Source of the DNA: Macrocystis pyrifera | Lineage: Eukaryota; Sar; Phaeophyceae; Laminariales; Laminariaceae | NCBI GenBank assembly: GCA_031763025.1 | Contig: JASSKH010000043.1 | Coordinates: forward strand, 1,198,501-1,262,500 | DNA: 64,000 nt | Direction of reading: 5' to 3' | Shown: positions 14,005 through 26,720 of the stretch, one piece after another | Numbering within the stretch: the stretch's first letter is position 1 | Layout: every line of letters starts with the position of its first letter | Made by a program: the position numbers and the translations under genes | Notes under the pieces: model-generated | Database searches by the model: none | The model's input: only the letters and a program-made list of their open reading frames with translations | What the model was told of the DNA's origin: nothing

Positions 14005-14199
14005 TGAACCAAAATTGATCTAAAATCTCGGCCTATCGCCGGGACTTTTCGAACTATCACCACGACAATAAGTGGGAACGGTAGTTATTGTAAAGGCAGC
14101 ATTCGTTTTGGACGAAATTATGCTACCCCTGTCTAGTCGTAGCACGCTCCTAGTACGGCCGGAGTGTTGCCTCGGTCGAGCAGCCCTCGTAATCACTGC

Positions 14200-15023
14200 A
14201 TGTTTGAACCAAAAATTACCGTGAAGAAGGGTCGACTTCGCACGGAGTCACGATCATTTTTCAGAGCTCGATTTTTTCAAGAACGGGACCCCGACGTATA
14301 CACGGTGAGAAACGTTGGTTTCGAACAGTACTATAATGTTAGACTTTCACGTCCGCTGGCGTCGTCCAGAACTCGTTCCATGAGAGCGATCGTAACCCTG
14401 TGAGAGCTCAATTCTCTTTTCGGTCCTCCCCGGCGGTGACGAACCCTGCAGTACGCAGCCGGCATATTTTCCTCTGAACGTGCTGACCTTTTTGGGGCAA
14501 GCATCAACGATATCACCCGCCCCGCTCTCCCGAACCTTTATCCGTACGCCATTGTGCCGTCAGGTGGACAGCGGAGCCACCTTGAAGGGCGGCCGAGATC
14601 TGCGAACGGACATCGCGATCGCGAGGAGAAGACTACGAAAGGCCATGGCATCAGAGAATCGCGACAAAGCGATACTCGCAGGCGTAACGTGCGCAGGTCC
14701 GCGAGCGGTGAGCCACATACATGCGTGCAAGTAGCGCCGACCAAGACGAGTTGCCTGCGTGCAAATCTGAGGCGCGCAACTGCAGCCACTACGCTCGGCT
14801 GGGGTCAGTGTCCTTCGACGAGTGCACCACTATCAACGAGCCACCCTCGCGGTGGAAACTGTTGGGCGCATGGGAATGGAAGGCAGCAAACGGATCGATC
14901 AGGGCAAGAGTCTACCCAGGTTACGACTTTTTACTGAGTGCCCGGTACAAACTGGCGCTAAAGGACGGTCAGGCTGCTAGGGGAAGGAAGAAGTACTACA
15001 GAGCACTACAGGACTGCCAATGA
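14200..15023 (+). CDS. Small basic protein gene model, three exons
   Basis: Three exons join in phase 0: 14200-14304 (ATG start, donor GTGAGA), 14564-14707 (acceptor CAG, donor GTGAGC) and 14772-15023 (acceptor GAG, stop TGA). The product would be about 166 residues, basic, with a charged helical block (GGRDLRTDIAIARRRLRKAM) and an aromatic C-terminal part (WKLLGAWEWKAANGS, GRKKYYRALQDCQ). No domain is recognised. The ATG at 14200 is the first in this frame that gives a coherent protein, but an upstream exon could exist. Evidence is matching splice phases and protein-like composition only; there is no homology. Confidence 0.45.
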
Positions 15024-17086
15024 TGTTGGCATGGACGGTGTGACGCGGAGTAGGTTAAACGAGGGTTTCCCAAGGGCGGAAGGCGGATGTAGGAGCCCCT
15101 AATACGGGAATAGGATATATCTGTCGGTTCACATTGATAAAATAGGGACTAGTTCTGTGATTGACTAGTTTTAAGTTGCAATGGAACATACACGATACCT
15201 GGTCGGAGGACAAACTGAAATGAAATATCGATACCTCGCCCACACGCAATAAAAACTGGGAGTAGTCATGTTCACCCCGCTCGTGTTATACCCTTTTCTA
15301 AAGGGACAATGGCTGCAAGTTACAGGTAGAGAGTAAATGACGACTCAACAGAAATTCTGAACCTTATCCCAGTCAAACATTGGTTCTGTACATCGAGAGC
15401 TCATCTCCAAGCAATAAACTGCAACTCCTCGTGCATACCCCCATGGGTTATACCGCTTGTGCAGGGGGGGTATGTTCCATTTTCGACCCGAAAAAAGCAT
15501 CGTTCAGCCAATGGCATGTGTGGCTAAAACAGAAATACAAAACATCAACGACCACAGTGGTGCCGATATTTCAAACCCAAGTCGAAACTTGGACACCTTC
15601 GAAGGAGTTGGAAATCGATGTTATCCACAAGCATCGACATCAAACACGGATCCCAATGTATCGCGAAGAAATGATTCGGATGAATCAGAATATGAAACAC
15701 GAGCACTAGGTGCTGAGGCTCCATACGAAGTTTTCAACCCTACCGCCGATGCCAGCGTACACCGTGTAGTCTGGAACCTGAAAGAACAGTGCATATACTC
15801 GCATACACTGCCGTAGGCACTGCCGTAGGCACTGCCGTCACGTGCCGGAGATAAGCCTCATCCCTCATTGTGGCCTCGCGTTTTGCTATCCGACTTGGCT
15901 GGTAAAGGGGCAACACAAAAGCCGTAGACAATGGACTATGTATCGAGCCATGGCACGGTAGTCGTGAGACGGATACTTCAAGTGCTTGTTGGGCCGAGTA
16001 CTATCAGACCAGTACACCTCCAGCGTCAATTAGGGGATCCGTCTGCCAAAGTGTTTTTCCAACTCAGTTGCGACATACAATGGAATCCGATGTGCGTATG
16101 GCTGTACACGTTCAGTATCTTAGTCCACACAGGATAACTCAGAGGGGTTGAGGGAAATATATCGTCGAAATAGGTCTATGGGTGGGGTATGGGCCTCCTA
16201 ACGCTGTGCACTCGACGAAACGTGCTGCCGTTCGCATGTGTGTACCATTGTGATCCTCGGTATGTATCCGGCGTCTCACGACAGCAACCCGAATGTCATG
16301 CTGTACGACGCTGCCAGGTATATCGCGCTATGCTTTGTCATGCGTTTAACAAGACCCATGGCATCTTGAGATATAGTGGTTTGGAACCAGTATCATCGTC
16401 CACACACACCACTCACCAACCTGAACGACGTTCTTTGAAGAACACAGCACTAATTATACTCTTGCTTGTTCAACTGAAGCACACACGCGGCGCGATCGTC
16501 TAAGCCTCGACGAATGCCACAACGTTTGGTGCGCACATACTATATTATGGAGATCTTCACCGGGGAAAAGCTTTACGCAAATACCCCACAGCTTCAACCT
16601 GGCATCGGCAATATGTAAACCACAACCCCAGTAACAATACCACGGCCTGTAGGCGTGTGTATAAACATCGCACTAAACGCGAACAACTTACCGGAGCCAA
16701 GCGATTACTAGGGTACGAAGTATCGCGATTGCAAAGTAGATGGATATCAAAGCGCTACCCCTATCGTTACACGCCTCCCTGGCTTGTCACCCGTCATGTG
16801 CCATATATGTCGACCGACGCAAACGCGGGGAATGCACCCACTACACAATGTGTGTCTCCTCTCGGCCGTTTCGACACGAGCTGACACGAGTCGGGCTCGT
16901 GACTGCGGCTTTTCTGCGGTCGGGGCATATCCCGACTCTAACTGCCAAGCGTTTTCGCCCCTCCGACCGAGTGGATACGAAACCCCCTCAGGCGTGGACG
17001 TGAACCTGTTTCGTTGGCACAGCACTGAGTTGAACACATTCCCATATGGCAGTGCATATCGCAAAATTAAAACCGGAATCAGTTCG
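15024..17086. other. Unassigned; two overlapping open frames near 15.4-15.8 kb
   Basis: Two overlapping + frames (15380-15709 and 15457-15816) stay open for more than 100 codons. The second has an acidic/Ser-rich stretch (RRNDSDESEYETRALG). Neither has a known domain and at most one can be real. A 12-bp unit (cactgccgtagg) is repeated 2.8 times at 15806-15839. Nothing else is seen to 17086. Confidence 0.3.
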
Positions 17087-17464
17087 TTAAAGACCTCCGC
17101 ATATAAGCAAGGGGGGCCATTCGGTCGAGATGTTCTGTGAGGATGAAACCAGGGCACCAAAATGCGCCCCCCCTCCCGTATCACCGGTCTCGTTCCAGCC
17201 GTCGAACTTCATGCCTTCCAGAAGGTCGCTAAACGCCGGGCGGTCACCGGGCTCTACGACCCAAGACGCCCTGGTCATGTCTTCGATTTGGGCCGGGGCG
17301 TCGTCAGGAATAATAGGCCGCAGTTCCTTCAACGCCACGCGAATGTACATTTCTCGAGGGTGCGATACGGCTGCCCACGGAACCTCGAGGGAAAGTACTT
17401 CCCAAGCCACGACACCGAAGCTGTAGACGTCGCTGACGTACGTGCTTCCGTTTGCATCTAGCAC
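17087..17464 (-). CDS. TKL-type protein kinase, terminal exon only
   Basis: Encodes the C-lobe end of a protein kinase, probably tyrosine-kinase-like. The exon starts in phase 0 after an AACCAG acceptor, just where subdomain VIII (APE) should end. It reads STYVSDVYSFGVVAWEVLS (subdomain IX with its conserved Asp), then VPWA, then GDRPAFSDLL (subdomain XI with its Arg), followed by a Gly/Ser-containing tail of about 40 residues and a stop. No frame on the same strand up to 21 kb carries a glycine loop, VAIK, HRD or DFG motif. Either a very long intron separates the rest or this is a shuffled or truncated remnant. Activity cannot be inferred from this exon. Confidence 0.75.
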   Translation of the reverse strand: MLDANGSTYVSDVYSFGVVAWEVLSLEVPWAAVSHPREMYIRVALKELRPIIPDDAPAQIEDMTRASWVVEPGDRPAFSDLLEGMKFDGWNETGDTGGGAHFGALVSSSQNISTEWPPLLICGGL

Positions 17465-17809
17465 CTGGTTCGTTGGGAGAATAGGACCACACATGAGCCA
17501 TGCAACAACCGTAGTAGGACGGTGGGGGAGGGAGATCGTCACGAATACACGGAAAGCAGAAAGCCTGCGGCCTCTAACTTCCCGGAGGCCAGTTCTACGA
17601 GGCAGGTGGACGAGATTGACGGTGGTTGGATACTTTGGTTGGCGTGTCTGCGTGGATAAAGAAGGTACTAAATCCTACATATAGCCGCCGGGGCACTCAG
17701 CATGAGGGGAAAACTAGCTATCGAACAAAACATGTTCAGGTTTAGTGTTTTCAGTAGTTGGAGGCCCGCTGTAGCTCAGACGGGTGTTTCGTTCGTTTAG
17801 ATCGAGTAT

Positions 17810-18350
17810 TTATCGTTTCTTTCCCGAACTCAGGCTTTGGGTAACATATAAACGGTCGCGTATCGTAAGCACAGTTGCTGTTTGAATCAGGCAAAGGCTG
17901 CGCTTGCTCTTATTTGGCACGACGCTCGCGTCGTGTAGGATCATAGGCGGAGTAGTAGCTGTCCGCAGGTGAGGTGCAACGTTCAGTTGAGGGTTTGTTA
18001 GAGTCTCATTTCGTGCACCCCAAACTTCGACAAATGTCGGCCGCTGCAGCACCTCTGAGTCATGATGTAGGCCTCTGTCGAGAACCTGCGTAAAAGAAAT
18101 CTCGTGAGAAAACCAGGTTTGTTACATTTTTAAGTCACGATCGCTCTCGTGTAAGCACGAACCAGCCGGAGTGATTAACGGAGCGTGTTGTTGTTTCAGT
18201 TCCGGCAACACATCTAACAGAGGTCAGACTCACCGGAAACCCGGGGACCAGGAGACGCTTGGGTGCCACCGTGGCCTCAAACCCTTTTTTGTCGCCGTCG
18301 ACATCGCAGCACACCAGGTGTATGAACCGAGTGTTTAGGGTCCACATCAA
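17810..18350 (-). other. Possible exons, unknown, upstream of kinase exon
   Basis: Two minus-strand blocks look exon-like. About 18229-18350 contains HLVCCDVDGDKKGFEATV and ends at a GTGAGT donor. 17810-18046 follows a GACTCAG acceptor and contains RPTFVEVWGARNETLTNPQ. Neither matches a known domain, and neither can supply the missing catalytic half of the kinase. Confidence 0.2.
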
Positions 18351-18374
18351 TATTTAGCAATAGACAGACGTTCC

Positions 18375-18680
18375 ATGAAGTTCCAGTCTACTTTCATTCT
18401 ACTCCTAAAACTTCCAATCAACTTCGAAATGATTTCCAAATGGAAGTTGAATGGGAGTCAAATGGAAATTTTGCAAATCAAATCCTAGCCTTGAAAATTG
18501 ACTGGAAGTAGATGGAAGGTGACGTGGAAGAACGTGGTAGTTTTGATTAAAGTAGATGGACGTTTCCAGCTTCCATCGAAGTAAAATGAAATTCCACGAA
18601 AACTAACAATGATTTTCACCTTTTTCCACCTACTCCCCTTTCTTTCCATTTAGCTTTCAGCACTTCCATCTGACTTCTGG
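18375..18680. repeat. Degenerate GGAAGT/ACTTCC inverted-motif tract
   Basis: About 300 bp dominated by variants of tggaagtaga and its complement in both orientations (actttcattc, aaatggaagttga, ggaagtagatggaagg, cttccatctgacttc), able to form many short hairpins. Similar cacctactttcatt strings recur at 19188-19240. Probably an old inverted-repeat element or a minisatellite. Confidence 0.5.
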
Positions 18681-19263
18681 TTTTCGGAGACTTCTATGTA
18701 CGTCTGTAGAAGCTTTGTCACGGCGAGCAGAGGGCATTTCACCTCAGTTTTATTTGTAGACCCGGAGTTGTAGTACCTCGGAAGGGATATCATTGAATGG
18801 GATCGGATAAACGCTCGTGGAGCTCTGGGGGGGCTGGATATGTCAATCACTGGAAAGCACGGACGTGAACCAAACTGAGAACCTGTGATAAACATGTGAA
18901 TCCCTGACACGAAACGCTTGCTACGAACGCACGGAACACTCGCCCTGAATGCTTGGAACGTTGTCTGCACGCTCGTGAGTCACCCGTCCGACCTACCACT
19001 CAGATTTACCATGATCTCCGGGAACCTACACAGGTCAGACAGTAGAATGATATGAATGCTTTAATACGATGTCTCGCGCAATAATAGGACAATACACAGG
19101 TGTACTAAATCGTGATGCGCAAAGGGTCGCTTCCCGTAACAGCTTCCTTTTACTCATCCATATGCTCCATACAACGAGGAAAACGTCCACCTACTGCCAC
19201 CTACTTTCATTCATTTCCATTTACTTCCTTTTAACTGCCTTATCGTGTATCCCTGTTGACTAA

Positions 19264-19726
19264 CTTTACTGTGCTGGCGTGTTCTCTCTCGCTTACCCTC
19301 TCCTCAATATAATCCTCCGTTTGATCTACAAAAACGTGCATATGGTTCTACTGCGGGCGTGCAAGGGAAGAGCCAGTGGAAACACGGTGGAGTATCACGC
19401 CGCAGCTACGTCTGGGAGAGGTGAGAATGGAGGCCCGAACGAGACGCGCGCCTCACCTAAGAGGGCAAGGTCTCGCGACTTGGTGTCACGAGAACTTTAC
19501 GCTGCTGGCTTGTTCTTTCTCGCATACCCTTTCATCATTAAAATCATCGGTTTGTTCTACAAGAACGTGTATCTGGTTCTACTACAGGCGTTCAAGGGAA
19601 GAGCCGGTAGAAACATGTTAGAGTAACACGCCGCAGCTATGTTTGAGAGAGGTGCGAATGGAGGCATGAACGAGACGCGTGCATCATGTAAGAGGGCAAG
19701 GTCTCACAACTGGGTGTCACAAGTGT
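19264..19726 (+). repeat. 231-bp tandem duplication, frame-preserving
   Basis: Two adjacent, diverged copies (start points about 19264 and 19495), each carrying a hydrophobic segment of the type LAYPLLNIILRLIYKNV or LAYPFIIKIIGLFYKNV. The offset is exactly 77 codons, so one frame (19279-19626) stays open through the first copy and into the second, where it stops. The 3' ends of both copies share gagggcaaggtctc. This could be a duplicated exon or a transposon fragment; no family is recognised. Confidence 0.6.
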
Positions 19727-21146
19727 CCTGTCATCCAAAGCATGGTTTGCCTCATATACGGGAATATGGTCCTAATCAAAATCAATCCGGGCCGTTAGTT
19801 CCACGCTCTTGAACCTCGTCGTAGATTACACATCGACACGTTCTTGTTTTCGCGTTATTGTAAGCCCGTGTCGTTCGTGTCTCTTCGTTGCGGTTTTTAA
19901 CAAGTTCGTGTTTGGTCCTACATTAGATGAACAGCAGCACAGACCACCATATCATGCAAATGTTCCAAATACACAGAATGGCGTTACGTGAGAATCTCCG
20001 TTGATTTTCAGGTGAGTACGTCCAACAACATGAGCGACGTTAGGTAGGGTGTAGAGCTTTTCTGCTTGACCAAAACAAAGACATTAACCAGTTAACCGTG
20101 AAGAGACATACATAGTTGACCTGGTGCAACTGGCCACAACAGGTTCGATACTCTTTAAAACATTGAGCGGCCTCCTGCCTCATGTTTTGTGCATTTTCAG
20201 AATGTACCCGGTAAACGACGCAAATCGACGAATTATACCTGTTTTGCGTCGCTACCCTTAAAATAATAGTACGCGTTTTATCTGTACCAGTGGATACAGA
20301 CCCAACCTAGCGATATTAATAGTGGACAGGTCTAGTATTCACATTGATTTCAACGACCACAGTCGGTGCTACCGTCGGCATGTCACAACAGCACTCAGTG
20401 CCAAGCCCAAGTAGCTGTGCTCTACTTTTAACAATCATCAGGTTTCTTCGGAGCAGCAGGCGCCGAGGACGTACGCCATAGCTTGCACGCTACCCTCGAG
20501 ATGGTTGTCGAAAGGCACGGATTTTCTCGCTGCTGCCGCGGACGTGAACGAACTACACGGCGTTGGGTACTCGTAAATCACAGGCAACGCCACCAACGTC
20601 TCGGTCGCCTTATCTTCGACCTGCCTGAAAGGGTGTTTGTCTGGCACTGTTGCCGATGCCGCCGCCGTTGCCACTCATTGTTCGCATGGCATAGGAGGGC
20701 GTAATCCATCAACAGCACCGCCGCTGGCCATCTGTCTACCATGTTGGGGGTGGTTTCATCTTGTGGCAGTGCTCTCTCGGCTTAGAGGAAACCACCTCTC
20801 GCTTACGTTGCGGGGCATGGGCAAGCTTCATTAGCTGGGCATTCACTCTTCACCAGTGTCAGGTTCGCAACAACATCATACCCACCGGGATTGGGCGGCC
20901 GCATGTCGTGCGGCGGCGGCGTACCTATTGGGCACAATACCGGCCCTCGTTACTCCGGCTACCACGCAGGGAGGCGTAAAGTATACCCCCTAGACTTGAA
21001 CGGCTATCACGACCCCGGTGTATGACTGAGGGCACATGCGCATGAGTGACACCAAACTCCCTTTTGGACACCGTCCGCCGGTTGCCGGGTCGTGGGGGTG
21101 GGGCCAGCATGGCGCCAATGCCGAACGTGGCCCGAGGTCAGGAAAC

Positions 21147-21390
21147 GTTCTATGGCAGAGGTTTACTGCACTTAATTGTCTGAGGCTCCTCACTGGAGAA
21201 GCTCCACACCTGACCCGAAAACTGACAGGTGCAAAACTCAAATTGGGACCCGATGACTAGTCCGATGGCCTAAGTACAGACTTCTTACGTCCTTTTACGA
21301 AAGAAGATTGACATTCTGACAACTTTGGGTTAAGGGGCACCATCATTCAGAGACCAGTTTGGCGGAAATGAGCTATCCCTATCGTAGAAC
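21147..21390. mobile_element. Family B MITE, copy 2
   Basis: 244-bp copy in the same orientation as the one at 11444. Left end gttctatggcagaggt, right end complementary to gttctacgatagggat. The internal ctgaggctcctcactggaga, followed by agctccacac, is conserved. No coding capacity. Confidence 0.75.
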
Positions 21391-22448
21391 GCGTTTCAGG
21401 CGGCGGTGGTTGCGCAGGAATTAGTGGCGGTAGGTCCGCATCAATTCGCGGCAGTGGCGGACCAGATCGGACCAGCGATAGACGTTGCATGCGCTGTACA
21501 GCGCTGAAAGAGGCCGTGGAACCACATGCTGGCAGAGATGAACACGCAAATATGACCGGGGACACCCCAAAACGTTTTGGTGTGGGAGGTGAGGTTAGGA
21601 GAGACTACATGTCGTAGGACAGATGATTTGTTCGACTAACGTTCTCAGTCCGATTGATTCAAGGGGGTTAAAGGCAGCCCAAGCAAAGCCAACACGATCG
21701 AATGATGCGGCTGACATGGAAGATCAGTTTTCGAACTGAACTAGTCCACGTAACGTACTAGCCACACAGGCATTGAGTTGCGCAAACAGTGCATGGCGTA
21801 CGTTTCCGAACGTTAAAGCGACCCATGGGTCTACTTCGTATACCTCTGCTGTTAATAGTCGTGTATTTTCAGAGTGGACTGCAGGAGCAAATGTTGTAGC
21901 GATACTATATTGATTATGTCAACCGTGGTCCGCAACATCACTCAGGTCATGGTACAATATGGTTGGTGCCTGTCCCCCGTCCTCAGTCGAGTCCTTTCAT
22001 CCAAGCGGATTCTACATTATATATTCACGCGGTAAGAGTGCTGACCAAAACAGTACACCCTCCAGCCTGCGTACGCAGGAGGCTCATATTTTGAAACTGC
22101 TATCAAATGCATTTCGTGTTTGTTCACTACGTGCGACTGCTTTCGGAAATAGGAGTACACCCCTTCCGTCTTGGTCCTCGTGCCTTCGTCACAGAGAACA
22201 GCAGAACAAGACCTCCGACAAACCTTCACCTCGCCAACGAGAACCACGAAAACACCGTGATTTCGTTCCGACCAAAACTTAACCCCCAAGCAAACGTCTT
22301 TTCGCCAAAGCAATCCAACCAACACATATTATTGCCACTTACCTCTCATGAAAATGTTCCACCCAAACTATCTACCAGAAAGCCTCGTTGTCGCCAAAGC
22401 GAGCAACCAGAACATTGCGACTTCCCTCCACCAACACTAAATTCCAGA

Positions 22449-22556
22449 TATTACGGCGGACCATAGTAAATAGGACCTACGTTCCACACAAAACCTGTGT
22501 ATTTACCTTATTTGTACAACATTTTTTTGTCCTATTTACTACGGTCCCCCGTAATA
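22449..22556. mobile_element. Family A MITE, copy 2
   Basis: About 108 bp. Left end TATTACGGCGGACCATAGTA, right end the complement of TATTACGGGGGACCGTAGTA. The core is diverged from other copies (ccttatttgtacaac). Confidence 0.85.
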
Positions 22557-24239
22557 GTAATTTTCTCCCATTCAGACCATGTCAGGATAACACTGCGGTG
22601 ACGTGACGCCAAACAGACCCTTCAATCACGGCATTGCAGTATTTCCATCGCGATACGATGCACAACATGAAATACATAGGAGGTTCAATTGCGGTTCATC
22701 CTGCGAGTATACAATTCCTTGGGTTTATATCCGTGTTGTCTGTTGTGATGTCGGCAGTTGCATTGAGAATTCTCAGGCTAACTTGACCGCAATCCGTATT
22801 CTGTTTTCTAGTGCTGCTGACATCGGGCTGGTGGCATTCCCGGAAAGACTCCATATTTGAATAAGGTTTCCAAGCTGCTGCGATAAACTTGTGTCGACCT
22901 ATTTAACCAAACTGACAACCGTTTGGTTGCCGCGGATTGAGGTCCCCACTTACGGCAGTTGGGTGTTGAGGAGGATGGCGGAGTTTATTCCGGTTCAGTA
23001 AGGTTTAGAACATTGCATTATATTTCGAGCACTGTAAGTATTAAATAAGTTGTATCTTGGACGAGTTTGATCTTTTCTCGGGAGGGAGGCAACTTCTTTC
23101 TCCTATTGAAGGTTGGGAATGGATGTCTATGAAAATGAAAGCGTTGTTAGCTATGAGAGTGCCACGGCAAGGACACGTATGCATGTGTTGGATGATTGTT
23201 CACCTGATGTGGTACGGCATTCACACTAATCTCATGAGAGTGTGCCGAGACCGGTGAGGCGTGCCAGACCGTCAATTTTCATAGGGGCACCTTGGATAAC
23301 ACTGGATAAAAGGACCCTTGTAACACAGTGAATATGAGTCTATACTGGTATATTGCACATAGTATGGTTTATGTTCTTGATCACCATGAAAAAAACAATG
23401 ACGTGAAAAATGCGTTGGCTTACCCGGGGATGTCGAGTTGTCACCCTCCCTCCCCCCAGGATTCTCGGGATTTGAGAGAATATATTTTTCCCACCACAAA
23501 TAGGAGTTTTGGGGTCTCAGGGGGACTGATAGTCCCTACTACGTAGTCGAGATTTAAATCACTACTACGGGGACATTTTAGATCCATCCCCGGGTTTCCG
23601 GCCTTGCGTTTCTCAATATCAAACCCGCCGCATCCAGGATCAACGCGTGTAGTATCCGTCCTCTCCAGGGTCCCAGACGTCGCCAGGGACCAGTACGTGA
23701 CGACAGCGAAGCCCCTCTGCGTCCGTTGTGGTGTACATCACACCATAGAACCATCAAATTCCGTTGCTGCAGCCCTCACAGCCCTCAAGACCGATACAAA
23801 ACGCGCGCCCCAGAAGGAAGACAGCACGCAGTCTTCGAGTACGTATCATCATCTAATATACCAAGTAACATGATACCAGTAGATTCGAACCCGACCCCTC
23901 CGCATAATATCCAGCTCCCAACGATCAGCGCACCACCCCAGAGAAGCTCGGCACCGCCTCCCGAAGTGTGTATGACGCCATAGGCCCGTCAAATATCTTC
24001 GCTGCAGCTGTCACATCTCCCGAGACACTGAGCGCTCGCTTTTCTCCTGGTCGAACAACACAGCAGCAGTAAAATCTCAAATAGCTCCCGGAATAATAGT
24101 AGTCACTAATATAACCTCGATGGACACGCACGCACAGCGGACACGGGACGGCAGTACACTGCAGGACACATGCGACGGAGGACGGGCGTCGGTAAAGGTC
24201 ACAGTCACTGCGATCGGATGCACCAGGAAGCGGGCTCGC

Positions 24240-26720
24240 AAGAAACAAATACACAAGCAAAAAAAGAACCAGACAAACAACAAAACCAAATAGAACAAAC
24301 AAGATCAAGCAGAGGAGCAAAGAAACAAACGGACGAACGACATTAAACTAAACGACAAACAGGTAAAAGCCCCGTGGCTAAGGCACAGACCTAAAGGCGC
24401 CTGGTTGCCCTCTCCTTTTAGCTCGGGAGGCAGCAACAACGGTCCCAATAGGCGCAGACCCAAACACTCTTGACATCCACTCTATCCCACAAAAGAACAA
24501 ACAGTCAAACAGACAAACGAAAACAGTAAACACAGAGCATAAAACAAGAGGTGTCGCGTTCGCAGCGACGTAGAGTCACGCGTGGCGACAGCGACGCGTG
24601 GCGTGCGGCGACAGCAGCGGATACACAGACAGGCTAATGGCAAGTGAATGTCGAGATACGATAAAGAACGCGTACAGTGGAACACAGGACGTCGGCGAAT
24701 TAGCATCTGGTAAGCACAATAATATATGCCGTATACGAGAGTGTGTTCATCTTTTGCTGCCCGCATAGCATGCTGAAAGCGGCGGGGCATATCAGACGAA
24801 CATTTCAGTGTTCTAGAGACCTTGATGGAGGCAGCACCAACGGTCCTCCCAGTCTGAGACAAACCCCTACAGTATGCATGCACCTACAAGATGAAATAGG
24901 AAAACAAACAATGCATCCGGCCGTTCCTGTCTCCCGCTCGGCCGTCGTTTCAGAACCATGTTGCGATGACGGAACATGAACAAACGAAAAATATCAGCAC
25001 CGATAACAGTGGGAAAATTAGTGCCACCAGCAGCAGAGCAGCATGACGAGACAAGCGCAAATATCAGCACCGATACACGCGGGAAGTCAGTGCAACCAGC
25101 AGCAGAGCAGCGTAACGCACCGAAAATAAATAAGCGAGTCGACAAGTAATTACAATCCAGGCGGGAAGTGCATAAACTGGATAAACGCAGCAACTACACA
25201 CCCACATAATAAAATAAACAAAATTGTAGAGAACATACTAACAGATCGTGTAGGTAGGGCAGGCGCAGACCTCGTGGAAGTTCGTTTTTTTCTCCCACGA
25301 TGGGTAAAGACACCGCACTTACTTCCACGAGGCACAACCTTATCTCTCATTTTAGATAATAAACAGGTACAGGCAGGACAGGCACAGACCCTGTTTTGGC
25401 TCGGCTCAAGACCAAAGCCATGTCCCCATAAGGCACAGGCCCATCTCAACCATAGGTGCAAGTAGGACAGGCACATACCTTGTGGAGGCTCGGTTCAAGA
25501 CCATAATTATGTTCCCATAATGCACAGACCCATCTCAATAACAGGTAAAGGTAGGACAGGCACGTGCCTTGTGGGAGCTACAGTAGGTTCAAGACCATAA
25601 CTATGTCCCCACAAGGCAAAGATCCACCTACAATAAAAACAAAACCCATGCCAGATAGGAATATTAGGCGCAGACCTCGTGGAAGCTCGTGGTTGTCTCC
25701 CACGACTGAAAATACATCACTACCATTCCCACGAGGTACAGGCTCGTCTCCTATAATCCATCATAATGCAAGCACAGGTAGGACTGCCACAGACCCCGTG
25801 TAAGCTTGGTTGACTAAACCATTCGCTTTCCACGAGGCACTGGCCCATCTGTCCTTTCTGACACAATGAGGGGCATAAAGGTAAAGCGCGAAAACCAAGA
25901 GGAAACAATGCACAAAATAAAAACAAACATGACCAACAGCAACAAACAACCACACGTACCAGGTACCGGGTATAATACTATTATTATTAAAGACGTACTT
26001 TCCGCGGAATGCATCATCTCGACGTAATTTCTTGGCGTCCCTAAAAAAGTGAGCTTCTTGTTTCTATCAGGTTTTTATTGGTGGGCCTCTTCCGCTGTAT
26101 GCTTGAGTAATAATTATAATTAGTAACTACCTTACTGAAGTATTCTCGTGTCCTGCGACCACGAACTGCATTGTTTTAAACCAGAAACTATGGCGATGAA
26201 TGTAAAATGCGAACAACGACAACAACTTTGACGAAGTAGGTCGCTTCTACTTGTCACTTGTACCACTGGAAAGCAAGATATATGTTAGATCTTGACGTTG
26301 TAGTCACTTCTCTGTCGTATTGAATACGCCGCAACTCGACCCAAAGAGGTTCGTCGTACGTACGAGCTGGATCTTTGGCATTATATTCACGTCGAATGCT
26401 ATCAACAACATTTATTTCGAGACCTGACCTCGATCTACGGCAGTAGCTCGAATAAATAAATGCACACCTGGAACAGAGTACCTCTGTAAAAAGCATCGTA
26501 CACAAGACCAAGAGGTATCTCCCCGTTAATCCTGCTGCCGGCACTTGTGGAAGGTGCCCACAGCAGAGAAAGTGGAGCAGGTGCCGCGTTCGCAGCAACG
26601 CAGAGCCACGTGTCGCGTACGGCGACAGCAGCGAACGCGCAGAGAGACAGATGGCAAGGAAATACCCGGCCCGGTAATCACTAAAGCGAGCACACTCGGG
26701 CGCTGCACAAACCACTGGTC
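24240..26720. repeat. Complex degenerate repeat region
   Basis: Made of reiterated blocks. A 69-bp direct repeat starts with aaatatcagcaccgat (24988 and 25057). Five or six units between about 25255 and 25870 share aggacaggcacagacc, then a cctcgtggaagctcg block and its partial complement cccacgaggcac. A longer block (cgcgttcgcagcgacg) at 24548 returns at 26584. A/C-rich, T-poor islands separate the blocks (24240-24360, 24485-24545, 25890-25950). One minus-strand frame (26254-26715) holds protein-like YNAKDPARTYDEPLWVELRR, perhaps a transposon remnant. No intact gene is seen. Confidence 0.6.

Larger units (their letters stand above)
19731..24230. other. Repeat-bearing stretch with no recognised gene
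   Basis: Contains family B copy 2 (21147-21390) and a family A copy (22449-22556). One minus-strand frame at 20438-20674 (PDKHPFRQVEDKATETL) looks moderately exon-like but has no match. 22190-22330 is unusually T-poor on the + strand. Nothing else could be supported. Confidence 0.4.

Noticed and set aside
17768..17800. Possible tRNA head tgtagctcagacggg
   Set aside because: No T-arm or B-box follows within tRNA distance.
25255..25870. CRISPR-like array
   Set aside because: Units are degenerate, differ in spacing and contain internal inverted arms; a eukaryotic context makes CRISPR untenable.
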